This document shows, piece after piece, positions 25,033-33,593 of a stretch of 64,000 bases of DNA. A program made the translations under genes and the position numbers. The notes under the pieces are model-generated. The model saw nothing but the letters and a program-made list of their open reading frames with translations, did not search any database and was not told where the DNA came from. This DNA comes from Prolixibacter bellariivorans ATCC BAA-1284 (lineage in GTDB: Bacteria > Bacteroidota > Bacteroidia > Bacteroidales > Prolixibacteraceae). The stretch lies in the NCBI RefSeq assembly GCF_000621705.1, contig NZ_JHXO01000011.1, forward strand, positions 62,001 to 126,000, given 5' to 3'. Positions within the stretch are counted from its first letter, which is position 1. Each line of letters starts with the position of its first letter.

Positions 25033-26208
25033 GTGAAAAATCATATCCTGTTCTTATTTTCCGTTTTTCTCTTTTTCTCTTGTGTAAACGCGAATGAAAA
25101 ACAGATAATCGTTGGTGCCGAACAACCCGGAAAATATTTGCCGTTGCTGGAAGGTAAAAATGTGGCACTGGTGGTAAATCAAACCTCCATGGTAAATGGT
25201 CAGCACCTGGTTGATTTTCTGCTCGAAAAGCAAATTCCGGTGAAAGAAGTTTTTGCGCCTGAACATGGCTTCAGAGGTAAGGCTGATGCAGGGGAACAGT
25301 TGGAAAATACGGTTGATAAACAAACGGGCTTGCCGGTTATATCGATTTATGGAAAAACGAAAAAGCCTAGCCCGGAGCAGTTAAAAGGAATCGATTGGGT
25401 TGTTTTCGATATACAGGATGTCGGTTGTCGTTTTTACACTTACATCAGTACCATGCATTATGTGATGGAGGCTTGCGCCGAAAACGGAGTGAAAATGATG
25501 ATTCTCGATCGCCCCAATCCCAACGGCGATTACGTAGCCGGATCCATTTTGAAACCCGAATTTCGCTCATTCGTGGGGATGGATCCCATTCCGGTGGTGC
25601 ATGGTTGTACCGTTGGAGAACTGGCTCGGATGATCAATGGCGAAGGGTGGCTGACAAATCATGAAAAAGTTGATTTAACAGTCATCCCGGTTAAAAACTA
25701 CGCTCATCAGGATCGGTATTCTTTGCCCGTGAAACCTTCACCCAATCTACCGAATGATTTGTCGATTCGTTTGTATCCGTCGCTCTGTTTTTTCGAGTCC
25801 ACCAGTGTGAGTGTTGGGCGGGGAACTTATTTTCCTTTCCAGGTGCTGGGATATCCTAATCCAAAATTTGGTTCCTTTTCGTTTACGCCCGAGAGTATTG
25901 TTGGTATGGCCAAATCGCCGCCTCATTTGGGTGAGAAATGTTACGGAGAAGATTTCAGGGAACTGAAGAGTGTACCGCGCTTTACGCTGAAATACTTTTT
26001 GGATTGGTATCATCGCTTTCCTAATGAGAAGGATTTTCTGACCCGCGAGCGTTGGTTTAATTTGCTGATGGGAACAGATGCTGTGATTAAACAAATCAGG
26101 GAGGGAAAGACTGAACAGGAAATTCGCGCGTCATGGAAACCGGAACTCGATGCCTATCGACAGATTCGTAAAAAATATCTCCTATATCCCGATAACGCCC
26201 AAAACTAA
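25033..26208 (+). CDS. namZ: DUF1343 exo-beta-N-acetylmuramidase (NamZ-like), lipoprotein
   Basis: A 391-residue protein of DUF1343 (GH171). Characterised NamZ enzymes remove N-acetylmuramic acid from the non-reducing end of peptidoglycan fragments. Conserved blocks are VVNQTSM, FAPEHGFRGKADAGE (the EHG motif), VFDIQDVGCRFYTYISTM, LDRPNPNG and PSPNLPNDLSIRLYPSLCFFE. The N-terminus ends in FFSC (Cys17), a relaxed lipobox, so it is probably a membrane-anchored lipoprotein in the periplasm. It is 3 bp from the sodium symporter gene and divergent from the GH3 hexosaminidase, the complementary activity. Function rests on family knowledge and context. Confidence 0.88.
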   Translation: MKNHILFLFSVFLFFSCVNANEKQIIVGAEQPGKYLPLLEGKNVALVVNQTSMVNGQHLVDFLLEKQIPVKEVFAPEHGFRGKADAGEQLENTVDKQTGLPVISIYGKTKKPSPEQLKGIDWVVFDIQDVGCRFYTYISTMHYVMEACAENGVKMMILDRPNPNGDYVAGSILKPEFRSFVGMDPIPVVHGCTVGELARMINGEGWLTNHEKVDLTVIPVKNYAHQDRYSLPVKPSPNLPNDLSIRLYPSLCFFESTSVSVGRGTYFPFQVLGYPNPKFGSFSFTPESIVGMAKSPPHLGEKCYGEDFRELKSVPRFTLKYFLDWYHRFPNEKDFLTRERWFNLLMGTDAVIKQIREGKTEQEIRASWKPELDAYRQIRKKYLLYPDNAQN

Positions 26209-26211
26209 ATC

Positions 26212-27681
26212 ATGAATCCATTTATTGTGCTGGCCGTCATTGGCGGTTATTTTCTTTTGCTGATACTTATTTCGCGCTTAACGGCGAAAGGGGCAAACTC
26301 TGATACTTTTTTCACGGCTAACCGGAAATCGCCCTGGTATGTGGTGGCTTTCGGAATGATTGGGGCTACGCTCTCGGGCGTTACTTTTATTTCCGTTCCC
26401 GGAGAAGTCGGGAGCTCGGCTTTTTCCTATTTTCAATTTGTATTGGGTAATTTGGTAGGATACTGGGTTGTCGCCGGAGTACTCTTGCCCATGTACTACA
26501 AGATGAATCTGGTTTCGATTTATGGTTACCTCGAAGAACGATTTGGGCCGGCGGCCTATAAAACCGGTTCGTTCTTTTTTCTTCTTTCCCGTACGATCGG
26601 GGCGGCTTTTCGGCTATACCTGGTGGCTGGAGTATTGCAACTCGCTTTTTTCGATGCGTTTGGTATTCCCTTTTGGGTTACCGTAATGATTAGCATTTTA
26701 CTGATTTGGGTGTATACCTACCGGGGAGGAATCAAAACCATTGTGTGGACCGATACCTTGCAGACCACATTTCTGATTCTGGCAGTCGTTCTGACGATTA
26801 ATTATATCCTGAACCATTTTGGTTGGTCGGTGGGAGAAGCTTTCCGGCATATAACTGATCATGCCGATTCCAAGATATTTCATTGGGGATGGAAATCGGG
26901 AAATAATTTCTTCAAACAGTTTTTTGCGGGGATGTTTGTCACGGTCGTTATGGTTGGCCTTGACCAGGATATGATGCAGAAAAATCTGACATGCCGGAAT
27001 GTAGGAGAAGCACAGAAAAATATGCTCTGGTTTAGTGCCAGCTTTGTAGTAGCAGTAACCTTGTTTTTGGGATTGGGCGTTTTGCTTTACATGTTTGCTG
27101 CGCAGACGGGAACGCCTATTCCGGAAAGGACGGATGATTTGTATCCTTTGCTGGCGATGAACAAGATGAGCCTATCTATTGGTATTGCATTCTTGTTAGG
27201 AATTACTGCGGCAGCCTATTCGAGTGCTGATTCGGCTTTGGCTTCGTTAACCACGGCATTTTGTGTCGATTTTCTGAAGTTTCAGAAGCGGACGGATGAT
27301 AAAAAGGAGAAGCAGCGAAAAATGGTGCACGTTGGTTTTTCAGTGATTCTGTTCTTCGTAATTGTGCTTTTTCGGGTGATTAATGACGAAAGTGTGGTGG
27401 TGGCACTTTTTAAAGTAGCAGGATATACCTACGGTCCGTTACTTGGATTGTTTGCTTTTGGGATGTTTACAAAATACGAAGTGAACGACCGTGCTATTCC
27501 CATTCTGGCTGTTGCTGCTCCACTCATAAGTTGGGCCATCGATACATGGTCGGAACAATTGCTGTTTGGTTATCGATTTGGTTTTGAAATTCTTATTTTA
27601 AATGGAGCATTGATGTTTCTCGGTCTTTTTCTTTTTCGAAAAAAAATATTTCGAAAGTTAAAAAATGTTAAAGGAGTTTAA
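26212..27681 (+). CDS. Sodium:solute symporter (SSS family), possible MurNAc/amino-sugar importer
   Basis: A 489-residue inner-membrane protein with about 13 hydrophobic segments and the LeuT-like SSS fold. Recognisable blocks are FTANRKSPWYVVAFGMIGA, TFISVPGEVG, TYRGGIKTIVWTDTLQT and AAYSSADSALASLTTAF, the last carrying the sodium-site serines. It starts 3 bp after namZ, strongly suggesting uptake of the sugar NamZ releases; an SSS transporter is linked to MurNAc uptake in Tannerella forsythia. No MurNAc kinase or etherase is seen nearby, so the substrate remains inference. Confidence 0.85.
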   Translation: MNPFIVLAVIGGYFLLLILISRLTAKGANSDTFFTANRKSPWYVVAFGMIGATLSGVTFISVPGEVGSSAFSYFQFVLGNLVGYWVVAGVLLPMYYKMNLVSIYGYLEERFGPAAYKTGSFFFLLSRTIGAAFRLYLVAGVLQLAFFDAFGIPFWVTVMISILLIWVYTYRGGIKTIVWTDTLQTTFLILAVVLTINYILNHFGWSVGEAFRHITDHADSKIFHWGWKSGNNFFKQFFAGMFVTVVMVGLDQDMMQKNLTCRNVGEAQKNMLWFSASFVVAVTLFLGLGVLLYMFAAQTGTPIPERTDDLYPLLAMNKMSLSIGIAFLLGITAAAYSSADSALASLTTAFCVDFLKFQKRTDDKKEKQRKMVHVGFSVILFFVIVLFRVINDESVVVALFKVAGYTYGPLLGLFAFGMFTKYEVNDRAIPILAVAAPLISWAIDTWSEQLLFGYRFGFEILILNGALMFLGLFLFRKKIFRKLKNVKGV

Positions 27682-27701
27682 TAATAATTATTATATTTGA
27701 G

Positions 27702-27709
27702 CATGGGGA
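27702..27709 (+). promoter_or_regulatory. Promoter -7 element before the beta-helix lipoprotein
   Basis: TATATTTG fits TAnnTTTG, 53 bp before the start codon, with a poor -33 (TTTA at 21 bp). It may give the lipoprotein-nuclease pair its own promoter. Confidence 0.4.
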
Positions 27710-27762
27710 GGTCGCTACTTCCCTGGCCGTGATGATGTTATTGAGGGCGCATATTTAAACTT

Positions 27763-29208
27763 ATGAGGGGCTTTTGTAAAATACTGGTTGTTATGGTGTT
27801 GGTGTACCTTTTTGCTTCCTGTGAAAAGGAAAACATCAATTCATCTAATGATGCCCTTCTGCGTTTCTCAACCGACACGGTTGCCTTCGATACCATTTTT
27901 ACCTCCATTGGGTCGCCCACCCGTAATGTTCGTGTCGTTAATCCGACCAACAGTACCCTCGTAATTTCCTCAATCAAGCTGGCTGGCGGCAATAAAAGTG
28001 GATTCCGTTTAAATGTAAATGGAGAAGTAGCCAATGATGTTTACGATGTCGAAATCCCTCCGAATGACAGTATCTTTGTTTTCGTGGAAGTAACGCTCGG
28101 TGAAAACGGGGGAAACATACCCATGGTCGCTGAAGACTCTATTGTTTTCAGTGTAAACGGTATTATGCAGGATGTTAACCTGATTGCCTGGGGACAGGAT
28201 TTTAAGCGAATTAATTCCAAGGTGATTGGGACAACTACCTGGACAAATGAAAAGCCTTACCTGGTGTACAATTATGCCTATGTAGATTCCGGGGCTGTTT
28301 TGACGATCGAGCCGGGAACCATCATTTATTTTCATGATGGCGCCGGATTTTATGTGAAAGGTTCGCTTGATGTTCAGGGGACAAATGATGAGCCTGTTGT
28401 TTTTCAGGGAGATCGACTTGAATCGATGTATGGTGATTTACCTGACCAGTGGAGCGGCATCATTCTTTTTTCCGGAAGCCATAATAACCGGTTTGAACAC
28501 GCTGTTATCAAAAATGCCAATATTGGATTGCAGGTGGGAACTATTGAGCATGAAGGGTATGCGTCGGTCGATCTTGCAGATACCCGGATTGAGAATATGA
28601 GCTGGGCCGGCATTTGGGCCATGAAATCGAAAATACTGGCAAGTAATTGTGTAATATCCAATGTGCGATATTACAATACGGCCTTATTGTTGGGCGGTGA
28701 TTATCAGTTTTATCATTCTACGTTTGCTAATTACTATAATGCACTTTCTACGGGCATCAGGAATACGGAAACATTGATTGTATCCAATTACCTGGTCGAC
28801 AGTAAAACCGATATGCGTTATGTGGGGAATATGACGCAGGCTACGTTCGGGAACTGCATTGTTACAGGGAACAGGTCGAATGAGTTACTGGTGCGCATGG
28901 ATAAGAAGGGCGAGGCCAATTATCTTTTCGACAATTGCCTGTTGCAGCTTAGCGATACAATTGATATCGATAATAACTCCCATTACCTGGGAATTCTTCG
29001 AAATGCCGACCCGCGTTTCATTGATCCGTATAACGGGAACTTCCAGCTGGATACACTTTCCTCTGTAAAAGACATTGGTAAACTGAGTTATGCCAAAATG
29101 TTCCCGAATGATTTCCTAGGGGAAAGTCGGTTGGATGATGCCGGACCCGACCTGGGAGCCTACGAACGGATTGAAAAGGATCCACAAAAAACGGCTGATT
29201 CGAAATAA
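27763..29208 (+). CDS. Right-handed beta-helix lipoprotein
   Basis: A 481-residue surface or periplasmic lipoprotein: the signal peptide ends in LFASC (Cys20) followed by EKEN. Residues ~30-135 resemble an Ig-like module (FSTDTVAFDTIFTSIGSPTR, then NVRVVNPTNSTLVI). From ~150 there is a parallel beta-helix pattern of the pectate-lyase-like kind (LTIEPGTIIYFHDGAGFYV, WSGIILFSGS, NRFEHAVIKNANIGLQVG). It ends with DAGPDLGAYER, a phrase typical of this Bacteroidota family. No catalytic residues can be assigned; carbohydrate or surface binding is a guess. It is 6 bp from the following nuclease-family gene. Confidence 0.75.
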   Translation: MRGFCKILVVMVLVYLFASCEKENINSSNDALLRFSTDTVAFDTIFTSIGSPTRNVRVVNPTNSTLVISSIKLAGGNKSGFRLNVNGEVANDVYDVEIPPNDSIFVFVEVTLGENGGNIPMVAEDSIVFSVNGIMQDVNLIAWGQDFKRINSKVIGTTTWTNEKPYLVYNYAYVDSGAVLTIEPGTIIYFHDGAGFYVKGSLDVQGTNDEPVVFQGDRLESMYGDLPDQWSGIILFSGSHNNRFEHAVIKNANIGLQVGTIEHEGYASVDLADTRIENMSWAGIWAMKSKILASNCVISNVRYYNTALLLGGDYQFYHSTFANYYNALSTGIRNTETLIVSNYLVDSKTDMRYVGNMTQATFGNCIVTGNRSNELLVRMDKKGEANYLFDNCLLQLSDTIDIDNNSHYLGILRNADPRFIDPYNGNFQLDTLSSVKDIGKLSYAKMFPNDFLGESRLDDAGPDLGAYERIEKDPQKTADSK

Positions 29209-29214
29209 CTGCAT

Positions 29215-30237
29215 ATGTCATTGCCGATACTGGCTATTTTACTGATGGTTAATCTTCTCTCTTCTGAACCACAATCTGCTTCGAAAAATGATTTCCACAT
29301 TGTATTCTACAATGTGGAAAACTTGTTTGATGTCAAAAATGATCCGGAAACCAAAGATGATGATTTCACCCCTGACGGGAAGAATCACTGGACCTATCAT
29401 CGGTTGGATGCAAAGCTTCAACATATTTATAAAACGCTGATTGCAGCAGGGAAGGGCGAATTTCCTGATATAATTGGTCTGGCGGAAATAGAAAACCGAT
29501 GGGTGCTCAAGCGCTTAATCGACAATACGCCGCTGAGCCGGGTTCCTTATGGCATTATTCATAAGGATTCGCCGGATCCGCGTGGTATTGATGTGGCATT
29601 GCTTTACCGAAAGGATCGGATCGATCCGGTTGACTTCGATTTTTTGCGCGTGGTGAAAGAAGGGAAGAGGCAGTTCGAGTCACGCGATATCCTTTACTTT
29701 TCCGGGCGTTTAAACGGTGATACAGTCCATTTCTTTGTCAACCACTGGCCATCACGCTATGGCGGTTATATGGCAACAAAGAAGAAGCGTAACTTCGCCG
29801 CACGTATTTTACGGCAACGAATCGATACCATTTTTAAAAGTGAACCAGACGCGCGCATTTTACTGATGGGCGATTTTAATGCGACCATGAATGAAGGCTG
29901 TCTGCGGGATGTTTTGCGCGCTGCTCAATTTACAAACATCAATGGAAAAGATTCACTGATCAATCTTACAAGTAATTGGAGAAATGAGTCCATCGGAACG
30001 TTGAGGAATCAGGGGCAATGGGCTGTCTTCGATCAGTTTATTTGTTCGCCTTCGTTGCTGGATGGAGGACAACTCAAACTGGATCTTTCCCGAACCCATA
30101 TTTGTCATGAAGCCTTTTTGCTGGAAGCAGACGAAAAATACCTGGGCAGTAAACCTAATCGTACTTACCTGGGGCCAGCTTATCACGGAGGTTTCAGCGA
30201 CCACCTTCCGATAGTAACCGTATTACATTACGAGTAA
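29215..30237 (+). CDS. Exported endonuclease/exonuclease/phosphatase-family protein
   Basis: A 340-residue member of the EEP (DNase I-like) superfamily with an N-terminal signal peptide. Catalytic blocks are FYNVENLFD, GLAEIEN (metal-binding Glu), VNHWPSR, MGDFNATMNE (Asp/Asn pair) and SDHLPIV (the final Asp-His). Members cleave nucleic acids or phosphoesters using Mg. Export suggests that it acts on extracellular or periplasmic DNA/RNA or phospholipids. It lies 6 bp downstream of the beta-helix lipoprotein, probably in one transcript, and converges with cca with only one base between the stops. Confidence 0.8.
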   Translation: MSLPILAILLMVNLLSSEPQSASKNDFHIVFYNVENLFDVKNDPETKDDDFTPDGKNHWTYHRLDAKLQHIYKTLIAAGKGEFPDIIGLAEIENRWVLKRLIDNTPLSRVPYGIIHKDSPDPRGIDVALLYRKDRIDPVDFDFLRVVKEGKRQFESRDILYFSGRLNGDTVHFFVNHWPSRYGGYMATKKKRNFAARILRQRIDTIFKSEPDARILLMGDFNATMNEGCLRDVLRAAQFTNINGKDSLINLTSNWRNESIGTLRNQGQWAVFDQFICSPSLLDGGQLKLDLSRTHICHEAFLLEADEKYLGSKPNRTYLGPAYHGGFSDHLPIVTVLHYE

Positions 30238-30238
30238 C

Positions 30239-31672
30239 TTATTTCACTGGCGATAATCCCATCTCTTTTGCCTTTTCAATCATATAATTGTAGGCCTCTT
30301 CGTAATTGTTGTGAATGAGGCCATCCAGAATGGCATCTTTGATGGCAGCTTTCAGCATACCTACTTCCCGGCTTGGACTAAGTCCAAATGTTTCCATGAT
30401 GATTTCTCCGGAAACGGGAGGTTGAAAGTTTCGGATGGCATCACGTTCTTCCAGGTCCTGCAGTTTTTGCCGGACTATCCGGAAATTATGCATGTACCGT
30501 TTTACTTTGTCGGCATTCTTCGACGTAATATCGGCTTCACACAATGTCATCAGATCTTCAATATCATCTCCGGCATCGAAAAGCAGACGTCTGACAGCTG
30601 AATCGGATACCTCTTCCTCTGAAAGAACGATGGGGCGCATATGCAGCAGAACCATCTTTTGTACAAACTTCATTTTCTCATTCAGCGGAAGCTTTAGCCT
30701 CTTAAACAGGCCGGGAATCATTTTCGAGCCGATGAAGTTGTGCGCATGAAATGTCCAGCCCTGTCCTTCGACAAAGCGCTTGGTAGCGGGTTTGGCAATG
30801 TCGTGCAGAATGGCAGACCAGCGTAACCACAAATTGTCGGTATTGGGGCAAATGCGGTCGAGAACTTCAAGTGTGTGGTAGAAGTTATCTTTATGGCTGA
30901 TGCCTTGCTTTATTTCGCGTCCTTTCAGTTTGACAAATTCCGGGAAAATAATGGGCAGTAATCCGGTTTTATCCAGCAACTTGAATCCCACCGATGGTTT
31001 GGATGATAAAATGATTTTGTTCAGTTCATCCATAACGCGTTCCATCGATACAATCTTAATCCGCTCGGCCTGTTCCGTAATCGCTTCCAAGGTTTTGTCC
31101 TCGATGATAAATTCTAGCTGGGTGGCAAAACGAATGGCCCGCATCATGCGAAGCGGATCGTCGGAGAAGGTTATTCCTGGTTCAAGCGGTGTGCGGATGA
31201 TTTTATTCGCGAGATCATCCAGTCCGCCAAACGGATCGAGCAGTTCACCGAAACGATCTTTATTCAGCGAAAGCGCTAATGCATTAATGGTGAAATCGCG
31301 CCTTTTTTGGTCATCTTCCAGGGTGCCATCTTCCACAATTGGCTTTCGGCTATCGCTCCGGTACGATTCTTTACGGGCACCAACAAACTCAAAATCGATG
31401 TTGTCGAATTTGAACATGGCGGTTCCAAAATTTTTGAATACCGAAACATTGAGTTTGGGATTAATGGCACTGGCTACATCCCGCGCGAGCGAAATGCCAC
31501 TGCCTACCGTGACAATATCAATATCGTAGTTTTCCCGTTTCCGGTCGAGCAGTAAATCCCTTACAAAACCTCCGATGACATAGGTTTCCAGGTTCTGACC
31601 GTCCGAAATCTCGGCAATGGTACCAAATACTTTGTGCGTTAACTTTGATTTAAAGTTCTGCCGATTAGGCAT
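30239..31672 (-). CDS. cca: CCA-adding tRNA nucleotidyltransferase with HD domain
   Basis: A 477-residue class II nucleotidyltransferase. The head domain has GGFVRDLLLDR and the metal-binding DIDIV carboxylates, followed by the RRDFTINALAL block and the RMMRAIRFA nucleotide-specificity region (~residues 165-185). An HD phosphohydrolase-type domain follows, with LHDIAKP and a later HMRP. It adds or repairs 3' CCA ends. The two tRNA-Val genes in this window lack encoded CCA, so such an enzyme is needed. The 150-bp upstream region is shared with the divergent thioredoxin gene. Confidence 0.92.
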   Translation of the reverse strand: MPNRQNFKSKLTHKVFGTIAEISDGQNLETYVIGGFVRDLLLDRKRENYDIDIVTVGSGISLARDVASAINPKLNVSVFKNFGTAMFKFDNIDFEFVGARKESYRSDSRKPIVEDGTLEDDQKRRDFTINALALSLNKDRFGELLDPFGGLDDLANKIIRTPLEPGITFSDDPLRMMRAIRFATQLEFIIEDKTLEAITEQAERIKIVSMERVMDELNKIILSSKPSVGFKLLDKTGLLPIIFPEFVKLKGREIKQGISHKDNFYHTLEVLDRICPNTDNLWLRWSAILHDIAKPATKRFVEGQGWTFHAHNFIGSKMIPGLFKRLKLPLNEKMKFVQKMVLLHMRPIVLSEEEVSDSAVRRLLFDAGDDIEDLMTLCEADITSKNADKVKRYMHNFRIVRQKLQDLEERDAIRNFQPPVSGEIIMETFGLSPSREVGMLKAAIKDAILDGLIHNNYEEAYNYMIEKAKEMGLSPVK

Positions 31673-31740
31673 ATGGAGATATTTATGGTTAATTGCAAAT
31701 TTTTAAATTGTTGACAAAAATAGAAGTTTTCAACGAACTT

Positions 31741-31768
31741 ATTGTTCTTTGTCCCGGAAGGGAACAAT
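31741..31768. promoter_or_regulatory. Bulged inverted repeat between cca and thioredoxin
   Basis: ATTGTTC...CCC pairs with GGGAACAAT, leaving a 5-nt bulge and a GGAA loop; the outer arms are 7 bp. It lies between two divergent genes and could be an operator or a leader hairpin. No known regulator site is recognised. Confidence 0.3.
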
Positions 31769-31822
31769 GACAGATATTCATTTGTTGACCCTATTAGTAA
31801 CTTATCATGAAAATTGTAATCT

Positions 31823-32182
31823 ATGCTTGAACATTTAACCAAAGAGACATTCAAAGAAAAAGTATTCAACTTTGAGGAGAATAAGGAATGGAAATTCGAA
31901 GGAGATACTCCTTGTATTATTGACTTTTACGCCGATTGGTGCCAGCCCTGTAAGATTGTTGCTCCCATCCTGGAAGAACTTCAGGAAGAATATGGTAACA
32001 AACTGGTGATTTATAAAATCGACACAGAAGCAGAGCAGGAACTGGCCGGAATGTTTGGCATTCAGAGTATCCCGTCGTTACTTTTCGTTCCAGTAAACGA
32101 GCAACCGCAAATGGCGATGGGCGCTTTGCCTAAAGATACTTTTAAACAAGCCATTTCCGATGTGCTGAAAGTTGAAAATTAG
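31823..32182 (+). CDS. Thioredoxin
   Basis: A 119-residue cytoplasmic thioredoxin with the redox motif WCQPC (Cys40, Cys43) and the cis-proline turn SIPS. The N-terminus is about ten residues longer than E. coli TrxA, and there is no signal peptide. It reduces protein disulfides, normally with thioredoxin reductase, which is not in this window. QPC instead of the canonical GPC is common in Bacteroidota. Convergent with murF, 55 bp away. Confidence 0.88.
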   Translation: MLEHLTKETFKEKVFNFEENKEWKFEGDTPCIIDFYADWCQPCKIVAPILEELQEEYGNKLVIYKIDTEAEQELAGMFGIQSIPSLLFVPVNEQPQMAMGALPKDTFKQAISDVLKVEN

Positions 32183-32237
32183 TATTCCTGATATTTCCAC
32201 TACGATTTATAGACGGGTTGAATTTGATTCAGCTCGT

Positions 32238-33530
32238 TTATAATTTCTCCACCAGCGATTCCAGCTTCATTCCGCGCGATCCTTTTATGAGCAGATAATA
32301 TCCTGAGGGCTTTGTGTTCTCTAAATAGGTTTTGGCTTCCTCCGTCGTTCGAAACGATTGGAAGGAATCGGGCATCTGACATTTCGCGAATTCAGGTCCA
32401 ACCAGCAGAACAAAATCCGGTCCGAATGAAGCCAACCGGTCAACTACTTTTTGATGCTCTTTGGCCGAAGTCGTTCCTAGCTCCAACATGTCGCCCAATA
32501 TTACTCCCTTAGGTGTATTGTTAATATGCTGAAAAGTATCCAGTGCCACCTGCATACTCGACGGATTGGCATTGTACGCATCGAGTTGCAGTTTGTTACT
32601 GTTGCTTTCGATGAATTGCGAGCGGTTGTTGGCCGGAACATAGCTTTCCAAAGCCTCTTTTATTTTTAGCGGATCGATCCCGAAGAAGTTGCCGATTGTT
32701 GCAGCAGCAAGTGCATTTTCCAGGTTGTAGCCACCAATGAGTTTGGTTTTGAGATAAAGCCAACCTTTCGGGAATTTCACTTTGCAAACCATGAATGGAT
32801 TGGACTCGATTAATTCGCCCTGAAAGCCTGGTTCGTTTTTATCAGTTGTGTAAGGAATATTTGACGTTTCTCCAGCCATTTCCTTCAAGTGAGCGTTGGC
32901 CTGGTTGATGAATATCTTTCCTCCTGTCCGTTCGACGAAACGATATAATTCTGCTTTGGTTTTTTTTACCCCATCGAAAGAACCAAATCCTTCGAGGTGA
33001 GCTTTGCCCACATTGGTTATCAAACCGAAATTGGGAAGAGTAATTTCACAAAGCGTAGCGATCTCGCCCGGATGATTGGCTCCCATTTCCACAATTCCGA
33101 GTTCCGTTTCAGCCGTCATCGACAGCAAAGTTAACGGTACCCCGATGTGATTATTCAGGTTCCCCTGTGTAAAAACGATTTTGAATTTCTTTGACAGAAC
33201 AGCAGCCGTTAACTCCTTGGTCGTAGTCTTGCCGTTGGTACCGGTAATGGCAAGAATTGGCAGATTCAACTTTTGACGGTGAAAGCGTGCCAATTGTTGA
33301 AGGCTTTCCAGAACATTTTCCACATATATGATGCGCGAATTTGTCGCATATTTTGTTTCGTCAACGATGGCGTAGGCAGCACCTTTTTCGATCGAATTGG
33401 CAGCAAACTGATTTCCGTTGAAGTTGTCTCCTTTCAGTGCGAAAAAAATGCATCCTTCTTTGATGTTTCTACTATCTGTTGAAATGCTCGGATGCGAGGT
33501 GAATAGCTGATATAGTTCTTCCGTTGTCAT
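32238..33530 (-). CDS. murF: UDP-N-acetylmuramoyl-tripeptide--D-alanyl-D-alanine ligase
   Basis: A 430-residue Mur ligase catalysing the last cytoplasmic step of the peptidoglycan stem peptide. The N-terminal domain has STDSRNIKEGCIFFALKG, which binds the UDP-MurNAc part; the P-loop is GTNGKTTTKE (97-106). NNHIGVPLTLL and VEMGANHPGEI are MurF-specific, and DAYNANPSSM marks the C-terminal domain. It lies apart from any division/mur cluster, next to gldJ, an arrangement seen in other Bacteroidota. A terminator separates it from gldJ, but some read-through is possible. Confidence 0.94.
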   Translation of the reverse strand: MTTEELYQLFTSHPSISTDSRNIKEGCIFFALKGDNFNGNQFAANSIEKGAAYAIVDETKYATNSRIIYVENVLESLQQLARFHRQKLNLPILAITGTNGKTTTKELTAAVLSKKFKIVFTQGNLNNHIGVPLTLLSMTAETELGIVEMGANHPGEIATLCEITLPNFGLITNVGKAHLEGFGSFDGVKKTKAELYRFVERTGGKIFINQANAHLKEMAGETSNIPYTTDKNEPGFQGELIESNPFMVCKVKFPKGWLYLKTKLIGGYNLENALAAATIGNFFGIDPLKIKEALESYVPANNRSQFIESNSNKLQLDAYNANPSSMQVALDTFQHINNTPKGVILGDMLELGTTSAKEHQKVVDRLASFGPDFVLLVGPEFAKCQMPDSFQSFRTTEEAKTYLENTKPSGYYLLIKGSRGMKLESLVEKL

Positions 33531-33541
33531 GGCCTAAAAAT

Positions 33542-33571
33542 AAAAAACCTCAGTCAAAATGCTGAGGTTTT
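33542..33571 (-). terminator. Terminator of gldJ
   Basis: Stem AAAACCTCAG / CTGAGGTTTT with an 8-nt loop. On the minus strand the last arm runs into TTTTTTATTTTTA. It lies between gldJ and murF. Confidence 0.8.
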
Positions 33572-33593
33572 CAATTGGTAATATTTTTTATCA

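Noticed and set aside
30900-31529. 209-codon plus-strand frame opposite cca
   Set aside because: It is antisense to a well-supported gene and its Ser/Arg-rich composition is that of a shadow frame.
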